In this document: positions 36,272 to 45,581 of the stretch, piece by piece
Layout: the number at the start of each line of letters is the position of its first letter
How positions within the stretch are numbered: position 1 is the stretch's first letter
Assembly (NCBI RefSeq): GCF_017302985.1
Contig: NZ_JAFIMU010000001.1
Span: 32,239 to 96,238 of the forward strand
DNA length: 64,000 bases
Direction: 5' to 3'
Origin: Corallococcus macrosporus
GTDB taxonomy: Bacteria > Myxococcota > Myxococcia > Myxococcales > Myxococcaceae
The notes under the pieces: generated by a model
The model's input: only the letters and a program-made list of their open reading frames with translations
What the model was told of the DNA's origin: nothing
Database searches by the model: none
Program-made: the position numbers and the translations under genes

Positions 36272-36494
36272 GGGTCCCTCCTGGTCCGAAGTCCGGATGC
36301 CGTTCACGGGGCGGCCATGGCCCGCCTGGGTGCACACCCCCCGTGCGACATGAAGGTAGGCAGGGTGCCCCCCGGCGCCATCCCCCGAAGCGCTCTGTCG
36401 TAGCCCCTTGCGTCGTCCGCTGGACGGCACGGCTGGTGCTTCGGCTGGCAAGAAGGCAGCCAGGCCAGGGGATTCTTGGTATGGGACGGCGGCC

Positions 36495-38024
36495 ATGTCC
36501 TCAGACCAGACACTGCTCGAGAAGATCGCCCAGGTGGAGAAGGGCGGCGCGCCCAAGTACCACGCGAAGAACGCGGAGACCGGCAAGCTCTTCGCGCGCG
36601 AACGCATCCGCCTGCTCGTGGACGCGGACTCCTTCGTGGAGGACGGCAAGCTCGCCAACAACCTGGACCCGGAGCTGCCCTCCGACGGCGTCATCACCGG
36701 CATGGGCCGCATCGATGGCCGCCCGGTGGCCATCATGGCCAACGACTCCACGGTGAAGGCCGGCAGCTGGGGCGCGCGCACGGTGGAGAAGATCCTCCGC
36801 ATCCAGGAGACGGCGAGGGCGCAGCGCTGCCCCCTCTTGTACCTGGTGGACAGCGCGGGTGCGCGCATCACGGATCAGGTGGAGATGTTCCCCGGCCGCC
36901 GCGGCGCGGGCCGCATCTTCTACAACGAGGTCCACCTGTCGGGCTTCGTCCCGCAGATCTGCCTGCTCTTCGGCCCGTCCGCCGCGGGCGGCGCGTACAT
37001 CCCCGCGTTCTGCGACCTGGTCATCATGGTGGAGGGCAACGCCTCCATGTACCTGGGCAGCCCGCGCATGGCGGAGATGGTCATCGGTGAGAAGGTCACG
37101 CTGGAGGAGATGGGCGGCGCGAAGATGCACTGCTCCGTGTCCGGCGTGGGCGACGTGCTGGTGAAGACGGAGCAGGACGCCATCGCCGCGGCGAAGCAGT
37201 ACCTGGCCTTCTTCCCGGAGAACTTCGCCAAGGCCCCGCCCCAGGTGCCGGTGAAGGCCCCCAAGCACAGCGGCAAGCGCGTGGATGAGATCGTCCCGCC
37301 GGATCAGAACAAGCCGTTCGACATGCACGCCCTCATCACGGAGCTCATCGACGAGGGCAGCTGGTTCGAGGTGAAGAAGCTCTTCGCGCAGGAGCTGATC
37401 ACCGGCCTCGCGCGCATTGGCGGCCGTCCGGTCGGCATCGTCGCGAACCAGCCCAAGTACAAGGGCGGCGTGCTCTTCGTGGACAGCGCGGACAAGGCGG
37501 CCCGGTTCATCTGGCTGTGTGACGCGTTCAACATCCCGCTGCTGTATCTGTCGGACGTGCCGGGCTTCATGATCGGCACCAAGGTGGAGCGCGCGGGCAT
37601 CATCCGCGCGGGCGCGAAGATGATCTCCGCGGTGTCGGAGGCCAGCGTGCCGCGCATCTGTGTGGTGGTGCGCAAGGCGTACGGCGCCGGCCTCTACGCC
37701 ATGAGCGGGCCTGGATTCGCCCCTGAGGCCACGCTGGCGCTGCCCCAGGCGATGATCGCCGTGATGGGCCCGGAGGCGGCGGTGAACGCCGTCTACTTCA
37801 ACAAGATTCAAGAGCTGCCGGAGGCCGAGCGGCCGGCCTACGTCCAGAAGCTGCGCGACGAGTACAAGCAGGACGTGGACATCTACAAGCTGGCCAGCGA
37901 GCTCATCATCGACGCCGTGATTCCCGGCGACTCCCTGCGCGGGGAATTGCTCCAGCGTTATTCGCTTTATGCGGACCGGTTCCAGCCCCGTGCGGAGAAG
38001 AAGCACGGCGTCCACCCCGTCTGA
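36495..38024 (+). CDS. Acyl-CoA carboxylase beta (carboxyltransferase) subunit
   Basis: A 509-residue carboxyltransferase of the acyl-CoA carboxylase family (methylcrotonyl-, propionyl- or acetyl-CoA). Two crotonase-like halves: VDSAGARITDQVEMFPGRRGAGRIFYNEVHLSGFVPQ in the first and SDVPGFMIGTKVERAGIIRAGAKMISAVSEASVPRI in the second. The biotin-carboxylase alpha subunit is not in the window, so the substrate remains open. The hydratase, HMG-CoA lyase and dehydrogenase neighbours favour methylcrotonyl-CoA in leucine breakdown. ATG 36495; the acyl-CoA dehydrogenase follows 43 nt later. Confidence 0.85.
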   Translation: MSSDQTLLEKIAQVEKGGAPKYHAKNAETGKLFARERIRLLVDADSFVEDGKLANNLDPELPSDGVITGMGRIDGRPVAIMANDSTVKAGSWGARTVEKILRIQETARAQRCPLLYLVDSAGARITDQVEMFPGRRGAGRIFYNEVHLSGFVPQICLLFGPSAAGGAYIPAFCDLVIMVEGNASMYLGSPRMAEMVIGEKVTLEEMGGAKMHCSVSGVGDVLVKTEQDAIAAAKQYLAFFPENFAKAPPQVPVKAPKHSGKRVDEIVPPDQNKPFDMHALITELIDEGSWFEVKKLFAQELITGLARIGGRPVGIVANQPKYKGGVLFVDSADKAARFIWLCDAFNIPLLYLSDVPGFMIGTKVERAGIIRAGAKMISAVSEASVPRICVVVRKAYGAGLYAMSGPGFAPEATLALPQAMIAVMGPEAAVNAVYFNKIQELPEAERPAYVQKLRDEYKQDVDIYKLASELIIDAVIPGDSLRGELLQRYSLYADRFQPRAEKKHGVHPV

Positions 38025-38067
38025 AGTTTCCCCACCAGCACTCACGCTCTAGATTCCGCACCCGACC

Positions 38068-39213
38068 ATGGACTTCGAACTTCCTGAAAGCCACCGCGCC
38101 CTCCAGGCCTCCCTCCGTGAATTCTGCGAACGCCGCGTGAAGCCGTACGCGCGCGAGTGGGACAAGGACGAGAAGTTCCCCATGGAGGTGGTGAAGGAGC
38201 TGGGCCAGTTGGGCGTGCTGGGCATGCTCGTCTCCGAGGAGTACGGCGGGGCGGCCATGGACTCGCTCGCCGTGGCGGTGGCCGTGGAGGAGATCGCCCG
38301 CTACGACGGCTCGCTCGCCCTCACGGTGGCCAGCCACAACGGCCTGGGCACCAGCCACGTGCGCGTCTTCGGCAACAAGGCGCAGCACCAGCGCTACCTG
38401 CCCAAGCTCGCCACCGGCGAGTACCTGGGCGCGTGGGGCCTCACCGAGCCGGGATCCGGCTCGGACGCGTCCGGCATGCGCACCACCGCCGTGAAGAAGG
38501 GCAACAAGTGGGTGCTCAACGGCGCGAAGATGTTCATCACCCAGGGCACGGTGGGTGACGTGTTCGTGGTGCTGGCGCTCACGTCGCCGGAGAAGCGCCA
38601 GAAGGGCATCACCGCCTTCGTGCTGGAGAAGGGCCTCCCCGGCTTCAGCCAGCGCTCCATCCACGGGAAGCTGGGCATGCGCTCGTCGGACACGGCGGAG
38701 CTCATCCTCGAGAACGTGGAGGTCGGTGACGACGCCATCGTGGGCGAGGTCGACCGCGGCTTCATCGACACGCTGAAGATCCTCGACAAGGGCCGCATCA
38801 CCATCGGCGCACTGTCGGTGGGCCTGCTGCGCGGCGCGCTGGAGGAGTCGGTGGCGTACTCCAAGGACCGCACCGCGTTCGGCCAGCCCATCGGCGAGTT
38901 CCAGGGCCTGCGCTGGATGATGGCGGACATGAAGACGGAGCTGGAGGCGGCGCGCCTGCTGGTGCACCGCGCGGCGCGGCTCGCGGACGCGGGCCAGCCG
39001 TACTCGCAGGCCGCGTCCATGGCCAAGCTCTTCGCGTCGGAAGCGGCCATGCGCGGCTGCAACAAGGCGGTGCAGATCCACGGCGGCTACGGCTACACGC
39101 GCGAGTTCCCGGTGGAGCGCTACCTGCGTGACGCCAAGCTCTGTGAGATTGGCGAGGGCACGAGCGAAATCCAGCGCACCATCATCGCCCGCGAGACCTT
39201 CAAAGGGGCCTGA
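38068..39213 (+). CDS. Acyl-CoA dehydrogenase
   Basis: A 381-residue acyl-CoA dehydrogenase with [16 protein letters not shown] and FITQGT (FAD- and substrate-binding) and [21 protein letters not shown]. The end reads [17 protein letters not shown]: the Glu in GEGT is in the position of the catalytic base of short- and medium-chain enzymes. Isovaleryl-CoA dehydrogenases normally lack a Glu here (IGAGT) and place it elsewhere, so this is more like a short/branched-chain type than an obvious IVD. It starts 43 nt after the carboxylase, and its stop overlaps the next ATG by 1 nt. Confidence 0.85.
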   Translation: MDFELPESHRALQASLREFCERRVKPYAREWDKDEKFPMEVVKELGQLGVLGMLVSEEYGGAAMDSLAVAVAVEEIARYDGSLALTVASHNGLGTSHVRVFGNKAQHQRYLPKLATGEYLGAWGLTEPGSGSDASGMRTTAVKKGNKWVLNGAKMFITQGTVGDVFVVLALTSPEKRQKGITAFVLEKGLPGFSQRSIHGKLGMRSSDTAELILENVEVGDDAIVGEVDRGFIDTLKILDKGRITIGALSVGLLRGALEESVAYSKDRTAFGQPIGEFQGLRWMMADMKTELEAARLLVHRAARLADAGQPYSQAASMAKLFASEAAMRGCNKAVQIHGGYGYTREFPVERYLRDAKLCEIGEGTSEIQRTIIARETFKGA

Positions 39214-40076
39214 TGGATACCGCTCGGCTGCGTGAGCTGGGGCTCCAGGTCCGTGAGGAGCCGTCCGGCGTCGAGGTGATGCTGGACCTGGAGGCCGCGT
39301 CCCTGGTGAACCCCATCACCAAGGACTTCATCACCGACATCACCTTCCAGGTGATGGGTGACCGGCTCATCCCCATCGCGCCGCCGACGGTGGTGGGCAT
39401 GACGCCCATCCTGCTGTCCGCCATCGACGCGGCGGAGGAGATGCAGGCGCTCTTGCTGGACACCTTCAGCGACCACGTCTTCCACCTGCAGCGCCGCTCG
39501 GAAGAGCTCCAGTTGCTGGGCCTGTCCGCGGACGTGGATCCGCAGTCGCTGGAGCTGTCCACGTCCGTGAGCGAGGGCGCGCTCGCGGTGAAGCTGGTGG
39601 CGGACCGGCAGGGCAACTTCCGCATCGCGCAGGCCATCCGGGGCGGGGAGGAGCTGGCCACCGCCGCGGGGCACGTCATCGAGCTGTCGGAGTTCCGCGA
39701 GCGGGCCGCGCTGACGGGCTACCTGTCCGCGCTGCTCGGCGAGCCGATGCCGAAGGCCTCCCAGGCGCCGTCCGGCCCGGAGCCGGTGCGCTTCGTGGAG
39801 ATTGTCGAGAAGTTCGGCCCGCAGGCGCTGGTGCCGCCGCGCAGCAGCCTGGAGCTGCTGGCGCAGCTCCAGGTGGAGGGCAAGGCCTACCGCTTCGCCG
39901 CCGCGCGCATCGCCGGGCGCACCTTCCGGGGCCTGCTGGCGGGCACCCAGGGCAAGGTGTGGGCGGGCCGCTTCGAACTGGATGAGTTCCCCGGCGTGGT
40001 GCGGATGGTGGCGGACCTGTTGAAGGTCGCTCCCGAGGCCGTGCGCCTCGTGGGCCCGGACGCCCCCCAGGAGTGA
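39213..40076 (+). CDS. Conserved hypothetical protein between catabolic genes and rnc
   Basis: A 287-residue soluble protein without signal peptide or membrane helix. It is alpha/beta with a regular pattern (GLQVREEPSGVEVMLDLEAASL, ITDITFQVMGDRLIPIAPPTVVGMTP, LELLAQLQVEGKAYRFAAARIAGRTF). The start overlaps the dehydrogenase stop by 1 nt (TGATG), and its own stop overlaps the rnc GTG by 4 nt. I do not recognise a family. Its position before rnc suggests it is read with the RNA-processing/GTPase operon. Confidence 0.75.
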   Translation: MDTARLRELGLQVREEPSGVEVMLDLEAASLVNPITKDFITDITFQVMGDRLIPIAPPTVVGMTPILLSAIDAAEEMQALLLDTFSDHVFHLQRRSEELQLLGLSADVDPQSLELSTSVSEGALAVKLVADRQGNFRIAQAIRGGEELATAAGHVIELSEFRERAALTGYLSALLGEPMPKASQAPSGPEPVRFVEIVEKFGPQALVPPRSSLELLAQLQVEGKAYRFAAARIAGRTFRGLLAGTQGKVWAGRFELDEFPGVVRMVADLLKVAPEAVRLVGPDAPQE

Positions 40077-40861
40077 GCCGCGTGGAGAAGATGACCCTGG
40101 CGGAGCGGGTGCAGGCCCTGGAGGCGCGCCTGGGCGTGCAGTTCTCCAAGCGCGACCTGGCCCTGGAAGCGCTCACGCACAAGACGTACGTCAACGAGAA
40201 CCGCGACCAGAACCTCAAGGACAACCAGCGCCTGGAGTTCCTGGGCGACGCCGTCGTGGACCTGGCCGTGAGCCACCGGCTGATGGACCGCTGCCCCGGC
40301 GTCCCCGAAGGCGAGCTCACCAAGATGCGCGCCCGCATCGTCCACGAGGAGGGCCTGGCCCGCGTGGCCCGGAGCCTGCGCCTGGGCGAGCTGCTGCTGC
40401 TGGGCCGGGGCGAGTCCCAGTCCGGCGGCCGCGACAAGAACTCGCTGCTCGCGGACGCGCTGGAGGCCGTGCTGGGCGCCGTCTACCTCAGCGGCGGCCT
40501 GGAGCCGGCGCTGGCGCTGGTGGACCGCTGCTTCGGGGAGCTGGTGGAGGAGGTGGCCTCCGGCGCCGGCCGCCTGGACTACAAGACGCTCCTCCAGGAG
40601 CTGTCCCACGAGAAGCTCAAGCTGTCGCCGCGCTACCGGGTGGTGTCGGAGACGGGCCCCGAGCACTCCAAGGTGTTCGAGGTGGAGGTGTGCATCGGGG
40701 AGGCGGTGTACGCCCGCGCCACCGGCCGGAACAAGAAGGAGGCCGAGCAGGCAGCCGCTCGCACCACGCTGGAGCGCCTGAAGGCGGAGGCCGCCGCGGA
40801 GCCCCCGGTCGTGGTGGCACCCGTCCCGGGAGGTCCTTCACCGGACGACCCTCCGGCGTGA
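40073..40861 (+). CDS. rnc: Ribonuclease III
   Basis: A 262-residue RNase III. The catalytic signature [14 protein letters not shown] contains the acidic residues, and the second catalytic Asp/Glu lies in [15 protein letters not shown]. The dsRNA-binding domain (about 165-235) ends in [20 protein letters not shown]. It processes double-stranded RNA and rRNA precursors. GTG 40073 overlaps the preceding stop (GTGA). The extra Pro-rich tail of about 20 residues is mild. It is in an rnc-era-der type operon. Confidence 0.95.
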   Translation: MSRVEKMTLAERVQALEARLGVQFSKRDLALEALTHKTYVNENRDQNLKDNQRLEFLGDAVVDLAVSHRLMDRCPGVPEGELTKMRARIVHEEGLARVARSLRLGELLLLGRGESQSGGRDKNSLLADALEAVLGAVYLSGGLEPALALVDRCFGELVEEVASGAGRLDYKTLLQELSHEKLKLSPRYRVVSETGPEHSKVFEVEVCIGEAVYARATGRNKKEAEQAAARTTLERLKAEAAAEPPVVVAPVPGGPSPDDPPA

Positions 40862-40928
40862 AAGCCCTTGGAGGGGGAGGGGGGTGGGGGGTAGGGTCCG
40901 CGCCTTCCTGCCCTGGAGGCTGTCCCGT

Positions 40929-41600
40929 ATGCACCGTCTTCTCGGTATCACCGTGGCGCTGGCCGCCTCCGCGGCCCTGGCCGCCGAGCCCGCCGCGGGC
41001 CCCTGGACGAAGAAGGTCCAGGCCGGCAAGGACCTCTACGCGACCCTGAAGACGAGCCAGGGCGTCATCACCGTGAAGCTCTTCTCCAAGGATGCGCCCA
41101 ACACGGTGGCGAACTTCGTGGGTCTGGCCACGGGTGAGAAGACCTGGACCGACCCGAAGACGGGCGAGCCGGTGAAGGGCAAGCCGCTCTACGCGGGCAC
41201 CGTGTTCCACCGCGTCATCCCGGGCTTCATGATTCAAGGCGGAGACCCCACCGGCACCGGCATGGGTGACCCGGGCTACCGCTTCGCGGACGAGTTCCAG
41301 AGCGGCCGCAGCTTCGACAAGCCGGGCCTCCTGGCCATGGCCAACGCCGGGCCCAACACCAACGGCAGCCAGTTCTTCATCACGACCAGCATGCCGATGC
41401 AGCTCACCGGCCGTCACACCATCTTCGGCGAGGTCGTCACGGGCTACGACGTGGTGGAGAAGATTGGCACCGTGCCGCGCAGCGCGCAGGACCGCCCGCA
41501 GACACCGGTGGTCCTGGAAACGATTACCCTGAGTGACAAGGCGCCGAAGAAGGCCCCTGCCGCCAAGCCGGCTCCCGCCACCAAGAGCGCCCCGCAATGA
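40929..41600 (+). CDS. Exported cyclophilin-type peptidyl-prolyl isomerase
   Basis: A 223-residue cyclophilin with a signal peptide (cut near ALAAEP). Catalytic motif [31 protein letters not shown] and [16 protein letters not shown] are intact. The C-terminus has an Ala/Pro/Lys-rich tail. It assists folding in the periplasm. It ends in an ATGA overlap with a second cyclophilin, a cytoplasmic-type paralogue, so the pair is translationally coupled. Confidence 0.9.
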   Translation: MHRLLGITVALAASAALAAEPAAGPWTKKVQAGKDLYATLKTSQGVITVKLFSKDAPNTVANFVGLATGEKTWTDPKTGEPVKGKPLYAGTVFHRVIPGFMIQGGDPTGTGMGDPGYRFADEFQSGRSFDKPGLLAMANAGPNTNGSQFFITTSMPMQLTGRHTIFGEVVTGYDVVEKIGTVPRSAQDRPQTPVVLETITLSDKAPKKAPAAKPAPATKSAPQ

Positions 41601-42154
41601 GCTTCATGGAGCAGGCCCGCGCGGGCACGGAGCTGTTCGGAACCTTCACCACGACGGAGGGGCGCATCGTCGTGCGTCTGTTCTCCAAGGACTCACCCCG
41701 GACGGTGGAGAACTTCGTGGGGCTGGCCACCGGGGAGAAGGACTGGACGGACCCGGTGACGTTCAAGGTGCAGCACGGCCGCCCGCTCTACGACGGGACG
41801 CTCTTCTTCCGCTGCATCAAGGACTTCATGATTCAGGGCGGGGACCCGACCAGCCGGGGAAACGGTGGCCCGGGCTTCCGTTTCGAGGATGAGTTCCAGA
41901 GTGGCCGGCGTTTCGACAGGAAGGGCCTGCTGGCCATGGGCAACACCGGCCCGAACACCAACGGCAGTCAGTTCTTCATCACCGCCGCGCCGCAGCCCCA
42001 CCTGGACAACCGCTACACCATCTTTGGCGAGGTGGTGGAGGGCCAGGACGTGGTGGACCGCATCGCCAACGAGCTTCCCAAGGATTCAAGCGACCGCCCC
42101 CGCCGGGACGTGCGCATCCAGACGTTGACCATCTCCACGGCGCGGCCGTCGTAA
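41597..42154 (+). CDS. Cytoplasmic cyclophilin-type peptidyl-prolyl isomerase
   Basis: A 185-residue cyclophilin without a signal peptide. Motifs: [31 protein letters not shown] and [16 protein letters not shown]. It is closely similar to the exported paralogue immediately upstream, which overlaps it by 4 nt. The catalytic Arg of the first block (usually FHRV) is kept as FFRCI. Together they give one isomerase on each side of the inner membrane. Confidence 0.9.
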   Translation: MSFMEQARAGTELFGTFTTTEGRIVVRLFSKDSPRTVENFVGLATGEKDWTDPVTFKVQHGRPLYDGTLFFRCIKDFMIQGGDPTSRGNGGPGFRFEDEFQSGRRFDRKGLLAMGNTGPNTNGSQFFITAAPQPHLDNRYTIFGEVVEGQDVVDRIANELPKDSSDRPRRDVRIQTLTISTARPS

Positions 42155-42235
42155 GGGCCGTCCGCCGTTCATAGCTGTTCCCCCGGGGCCTTCCCGTGCA
42201 GCACGTCGGAAGGCCCACTGATCATCTCCGGAAGT

Positions 42236-43189
42236 ATGGCCTCTCAGTCCCAGAAGAAGACCCCTCGCGCTGGCTTCGCCGCGCTCATCGGCCGGCCCAA
42301 CGTGGGCAAGAGCACGCTGCTCAACGCGCTCACCGGCGAGAAGATCGCCATCGTCTCGCCCAAGCCGCAGACCACCCGCAACCGCATCCTGGGCGTGGTG
42401 ACGCGCCCGGAAGGGCAGGTGGCGTTCATCGACACGCCCGGCATCCACCAGGCCAAGGGAGAGCTCAACCGCTACATGGTGGAGGCCGCCATCTCCGCGG
42501 CCGAGGAGGTGGACCTGGTCCTCTTCCTCATCGAGCCGCCCCAGGGCGAGACGCTGGACGTGACGCCGGGCAACCGCGCCATCCTCGAGCGGCTGCAGAA
42601 GGTGGGCAAGCCCACCTTCCTGGTCATCAACAAGATCGACTCCATCCCCAAGGCGAAGCTGCTGCCGCTCATCGCCCTCTACGGCCAGGAGTTCCCCTTC
42701 GCGGAGGTGGTGCCCATCTCCGCGCGGGAGAAGGACGGCGTGGAGCACCTGTTCCAGGTCGTGCTGGGCCACCTGCCGGAGGGCGAGCCCATCTTCGCGG
42801 AGGACATGCTCACGGATCAGCAGGAGCGCGTCCTCGTCGCCGAGTACATCCGCGAGCAGGTCCTGCGGCACTGCCGCCAGGAGATCCCTTACTCCACCGC
42901 GGTGCTGGTGGACGTGTTCGACGAGTCCGAGCGCGAGCCGCGCCCCGGCACGCCCCCCGGCCAGCTGGGCGGCCTCATCCGCATCGCGGCGTCCATCTAC
43001 GTGGAGCGCGACAGCCAGAAGGCCATCCTGATTGGCAAGCAGGGGCAGATGCTGAAGCTCATCGGCACGGACGCGCGCAAGTCGGTGCAGCGCCTGCTGG
43101 GCGCGCACGTGTACCTGGACCTGCGCGTGCGCGTGGAGGCCCGCTGGAGCGAGCGCGCCGCCGGTTTGAGGAAGCTGGGTTACGAGTGA
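42236..43189 (+). CDS. era: GTPase Era
   Basis: A 317-residue full-length Era. The P-loop GRPNVGKST is near residue 19, DTPG (G3) is in FIDTPGIH, NKID (G4) in VINKIDSI, and the C-terminal KH domain (ILIGKQGQMLKLIGTDARKSVQRLLG, HVYLDLRVRV) is present. Era helps 16S rRNA maturation and 30S assembly. ATG 42236. The stop overlaps a 24-codon ORF that leads directly into der. Confidence 0.95.
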   Translation: MASQSQKKTPRAGFAALIGRPNVGKSTLLNALTGEKIAIVSPKPQTTRNRILGVVTRPEGQVAFIDTPGIHQAKGELNRYMVEAAISAAEEVDLVLFLIEPPQGETLDVTPGNRAILERLQKVGKPTFLVINKIDSIPKAKLLPLIALYGQEFPFAEVVPISAREKDGVEHLFQVVLGHLPEGEPIFAEDMLTDQQERVLVAEYIREQVLRHCRQEIPYSTAVLVDVFDESEREPRPGTPPGQLGGLIRIAASIYVERDSQKAILIGKQGQMLKLIGTDARKSVQRLLGAHVYLDLRVRVEARWSERAAGLRKLGYE

Positions 43190-43263
43190 TGTCGCCGCGG
43201 AAGTTTGTGCCGCTGACGTCGTTGCCTTCGAAGTCGTCGTCGCTGTCGAAAGAGATGCCATGA
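43189..43263 (+). CDS. 24-codon linking ORF between era and der
   Basis: An ATG overlaps the era stop (TGATG) and the ORF ends in a stop overlapping the der ATG (ATGA). The peptide (MSPRKFVPLTSLPSKSSSL...) is rich in Ser, Lys and Pro. Within the era reading, a GAGGAAG site lies about 14 nt upstream. The exact bridging of two essential genes suggests translational coupling or a leader-type mini-ORF. It could also be chance; no family is recognised. Confidence 0.3.
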   Translation: MSPRKFVPLTSLPSKSSSLSKEMP

Positions 43264-44669
43264 AGCCGCTGGTCGCCATTGTCGGTCGCCCCAACGTGGG
43301 CAAGAGCACGCTGTTCAACCGCCTGGTGGGCCGGCGCATCGCGCTCGTCGAGGACCAGCCCGGCGTCACCCGCGACCGGCACTACGCCGACGCGGAGTGG
43401 GAGGGCCGCGCCTTCACCCTCATCGACACGGGCGGCTTCGTCCCCGGTGAGAAGGACACGCTGCTCAAGCAGGTGCGCGAGCAGGCCCAGTTCGCGGTGG
43501 AGGAGTGCGACGTCATCGTCTTCGTGGTGGATGCCCGCGCGGGCATGACGACCGCGGACGAGGCCGTCGCCAACTACCTGCGCAAGGCGGGCAAGCCCGT
43601 CGTCGTCGCGGCCAACAAGCTGGACAACGAGTCCGGGCAGATGCAGTCGCTGGCCGGCGAGTTCTTCCGCCTGGGCCTGGGCGACGTGAACGCCATGTCC
43701 GCCGAGCACAACCTGGGCATGGGCAGCCTGATGGACTCCGTCGTGTCCAAGCTCCCGGAGAAGGTGGAGGGCGAGGACGCGGAGGCGCCGCCGGACGACG
43801 GGAAGATCCGCGTGGCCATCATCGGCCGGCCCAACGTGGGCAAGAGCACCCTGGTCAACGCCATCCTCAAGGAGAAGCGCGTCGTCACCAGCGAGGTCGC
43901 CGGCACCACGCGTGACCCCATCGACTCGGAAGTCACCTACAAGGGCAACGAGCTCATCCTCACGGACACCGCGGGCATCCGGCGCAAGAAGACCATCGCG
44001 CACCAGGTGGAGCAGTACTCCGTCATCGCGGCGCTGAAGGTGTTGGAGCGCAGCGACGTGGCGGTGCTGCTGATGGACGCCACGGAGCCGGCGGTGGATC
44101 AGGACGCCAAGCTGGCGGGCCTGTCCATGGACCGGGGCCGCGCGCTGGTCATCGTGGTGAACAAGTGGGACCTCATCGCGGAGGACAAGCGCCGCCAGGA
44201 GGCCTTCCGCGAGGACCTGAAAATCGCCCTGAAGTTCGTGGGCTACGCGCCGGTCATCTTCACGTCCGCCCTCCACGGCTCCAAGGTGGAGAAGGTGGTG
44301 GACGTGGCGGTGGAGCTGGCCAAGCAGTTCCGCTTCCGGGCGCCCACCCCGCAGCTCAACAAGCTGCTGGACTACATGGTGGACAACAACCCGGCGCCCA
44401 TCGTGAAGGGCAAGCCGCTGCGCCTGTACTACATCGCCCAGGTGGCGGCGGCGCCGCCGACGTTCGCCCTCACGTGCAACGAGCCGCAGGGCGTGCCGGA
44501 CATGTACAAGCGGTACATCACCAACCAGATCCGCAAGACGTTCGACCTGCGGGTCCCCATCCGCCTGCTCTTCCGCGAGCGTCCAGGCAAGGCCAAGCGC
44601 GAGGCGCGCAAGAAGCCGCACCTGGCGGGCAAGGGTGGCAAGGGTGGGAAGCGCGCGGGGCGCGACTGA
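43260..44669 (+). CDS. der: GTPase Der (double GTPase)
   Basis: A 469-residue Der with two G domains, each with GRPNVGKST (about residues 9 and 187), DTGGF and DTAGI (G3), NKLD and NKWD (G4), and the C-terminal KH-like domain (PTFALTCNEPQGVPDMYKRYITNQIRKTFDLRVPIRLLFRER) with a basic Gly/Lys tail. It is needed for 50S ribosomal assembly. ATG 43260 has an AAAGAG site upstream and overlaps the stop of the linking ORF. Confidence 0.95.
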   Translation: MKPLVAIVGRPNVGKSTLFNRLVGRRIALVEDQPGVTRDRHYADAEWEGRAFTLIDTGGFVPGEKDTLLKQVREQAQFAVEECDVIVFVVDARAGMTTADEAVANYLRKAGKPVVVAANKLDNESGQMQSLAGEFFRLGLGDVNAMSAEHNLGMGSLMDSVVSKLPEKVEGEDAEAPPDDGKIRVAIIGRPNVGKSTLVNAILKEKRVVTSEVAGTTRDPIDSEVTYKGNELILTDTAGIRRKKTIAHQVEQYSVIAALKVLERSDVAVLLMDATEPAVDQDAKLAGLSMDRGRALVIVVNKWDLIAEDKRRQEAFREDLKIALKFVGYAPVIFTSALHGSKVEKVVDVAVELAKQFRFRAPTPQLNKLLDYMVDNNPAPIVKGKPLRLYYIAQVAAAPPTFALTCNEPQGVPDMYKRYITNQIRKTFDLRVPIRLLFRERPGKAKREARKKPHLAGKGGKGGKRAGRD

Positions 44670-44682
44670 GCGCGCTCGCGCG

Positions 44683-44712
44683 TTGACACTCCCAGCGGGC
44701 GCTCTTTACAGT
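44683..44712 (+). promoter_or_regulatory. Sigma-70-like promoter of the yfgM-bamB run
   Basis: A perfect TTGACA (44683-44688) with an 18-nt spacer and TACAGT (44707-44712). The expected transcript start near 44720 lies downstream of an in-frame GTG at 44711, so it supports the GTG at 44768 as the real start. Confidence 0.6.
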
Positions 44713-44767
44713 GCGCCGCTTTCCCAGAGCGAAGAGCACCGTCGAGCCGGAGAGAGGTCCCTTCATC

Positions 44768-45574
44768 GTGGCCCAGCAGAAGACCGAGAAGATTCGCCAG
44801 CAGGAGCTTCGTCAGCCGGACGCCTTCCAGAAGGTGGGGGCGGACGCGCGTGACTGGCTGATGCAGCGCCAGAAGTTCCTCGCCATCGGCGCGGGCGTGC
44901 TGGTGCTGGGCGCGGTGGGTGTCGCCATCGCCAGCGAAGTGTCCAAGCGCGGCGAAGAGACGGCCTCCATGGCCCTGGGCCAGGCCCTCACCGTCCTGGA
45001 CCGCCCCGTGACGGGCGTGGACCCGGCGGACCCCTCGTCCACGGAGCCCCCGTTCGCCTCCACGCAGGCCCGTGACGAGGAGGTCGTGAAGCAGTTGTCG
45101 GCCTTCCGCAAGGAGCACGAGGGCACGCGCTCGGCGACGACCGCCGCCCTGGCGCAGGCCAAGGCCGAGTTCCGGCTGGGCAAGTACGACGACGCCCTGG
45201 CGTCCCTGGACGTCTTCCTCAAGGGCGCCCCGGAGAACGACGCCCTGCGCGCGGGCGCCCTGGAAGGTCAGGGCTACGCCTACGAGGCCAAGGGTGACTA
45301 CGCCCAGGCCATCACCTCCTTCGAGGCGATGGAGAAGGCGGACACCGGCGAGTACCTCGTCGGCATGGGCGCGTACCACAAGGCCCGCATGCTCATCCTG
45401 CAGGGCAAGAAGGACGAGGCCGCGCAGGTGCTGTCCAAGATCCCCACGGAGCACCCGGGCAGCGCCGCGGCCCGTCAGGCCACCGAGCGCATGGCGGTGC
45501 TGGCCGCGGAGGGTGTGAAGGTGCCCACGCCGGCGCCGCCCGCCGCGACCGCCACGGACGCGGGGCAGCCGTAG
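44768..45574 (+). CDS. YfgM-like TPR protein
   Basis: A 268-residue protein with an N-terminal cytoplasmic stretch, a membrane helix (KFLAIGAGVLVLGAVGVAIASEV) and a TPR domain (DALASLDVFLKGAPENDALRAGALEGQGYAYEAKGDYAQAITSFEAM...). This is the YfgM arrangement (inner-membrane anchored, periplasmic TPR). In E. coli, yfgM sits beside bamB and der; the same trio is present here, with order der-yfgM-bamB. GTG 44768 has an AGAGAGG site about 10 nt upstream and lies downstream of the promoter. It interacts in the envelope, possibly as an ancillary factor for translocated proteins. Confidence 0.8.
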   Translation: MAQQKTEKIRQQELRQPDAFQKVGADARDWLMQRQKFLAIGAGVLVLGAVGVAIASEVSKRGEETASMALGQALTVLDRPVTGVDPADPSSTEPPFASTQARDEEVVKQLSAFRKEHEGTRSATTAALAQAKAEFRLGKYDDALASLDVFLKGAPENDALRAGALEGQGYAYEAKGDYAQAITSFEAMEKADTGEYLVGMGAYHKARMLILQGKKDEAAQVLSKIPTEHPGSAAARQATERMAVLAAEGVKVPTPAPPAATATDAGQP

Positions 45575-45581
45575 CGCGCTC

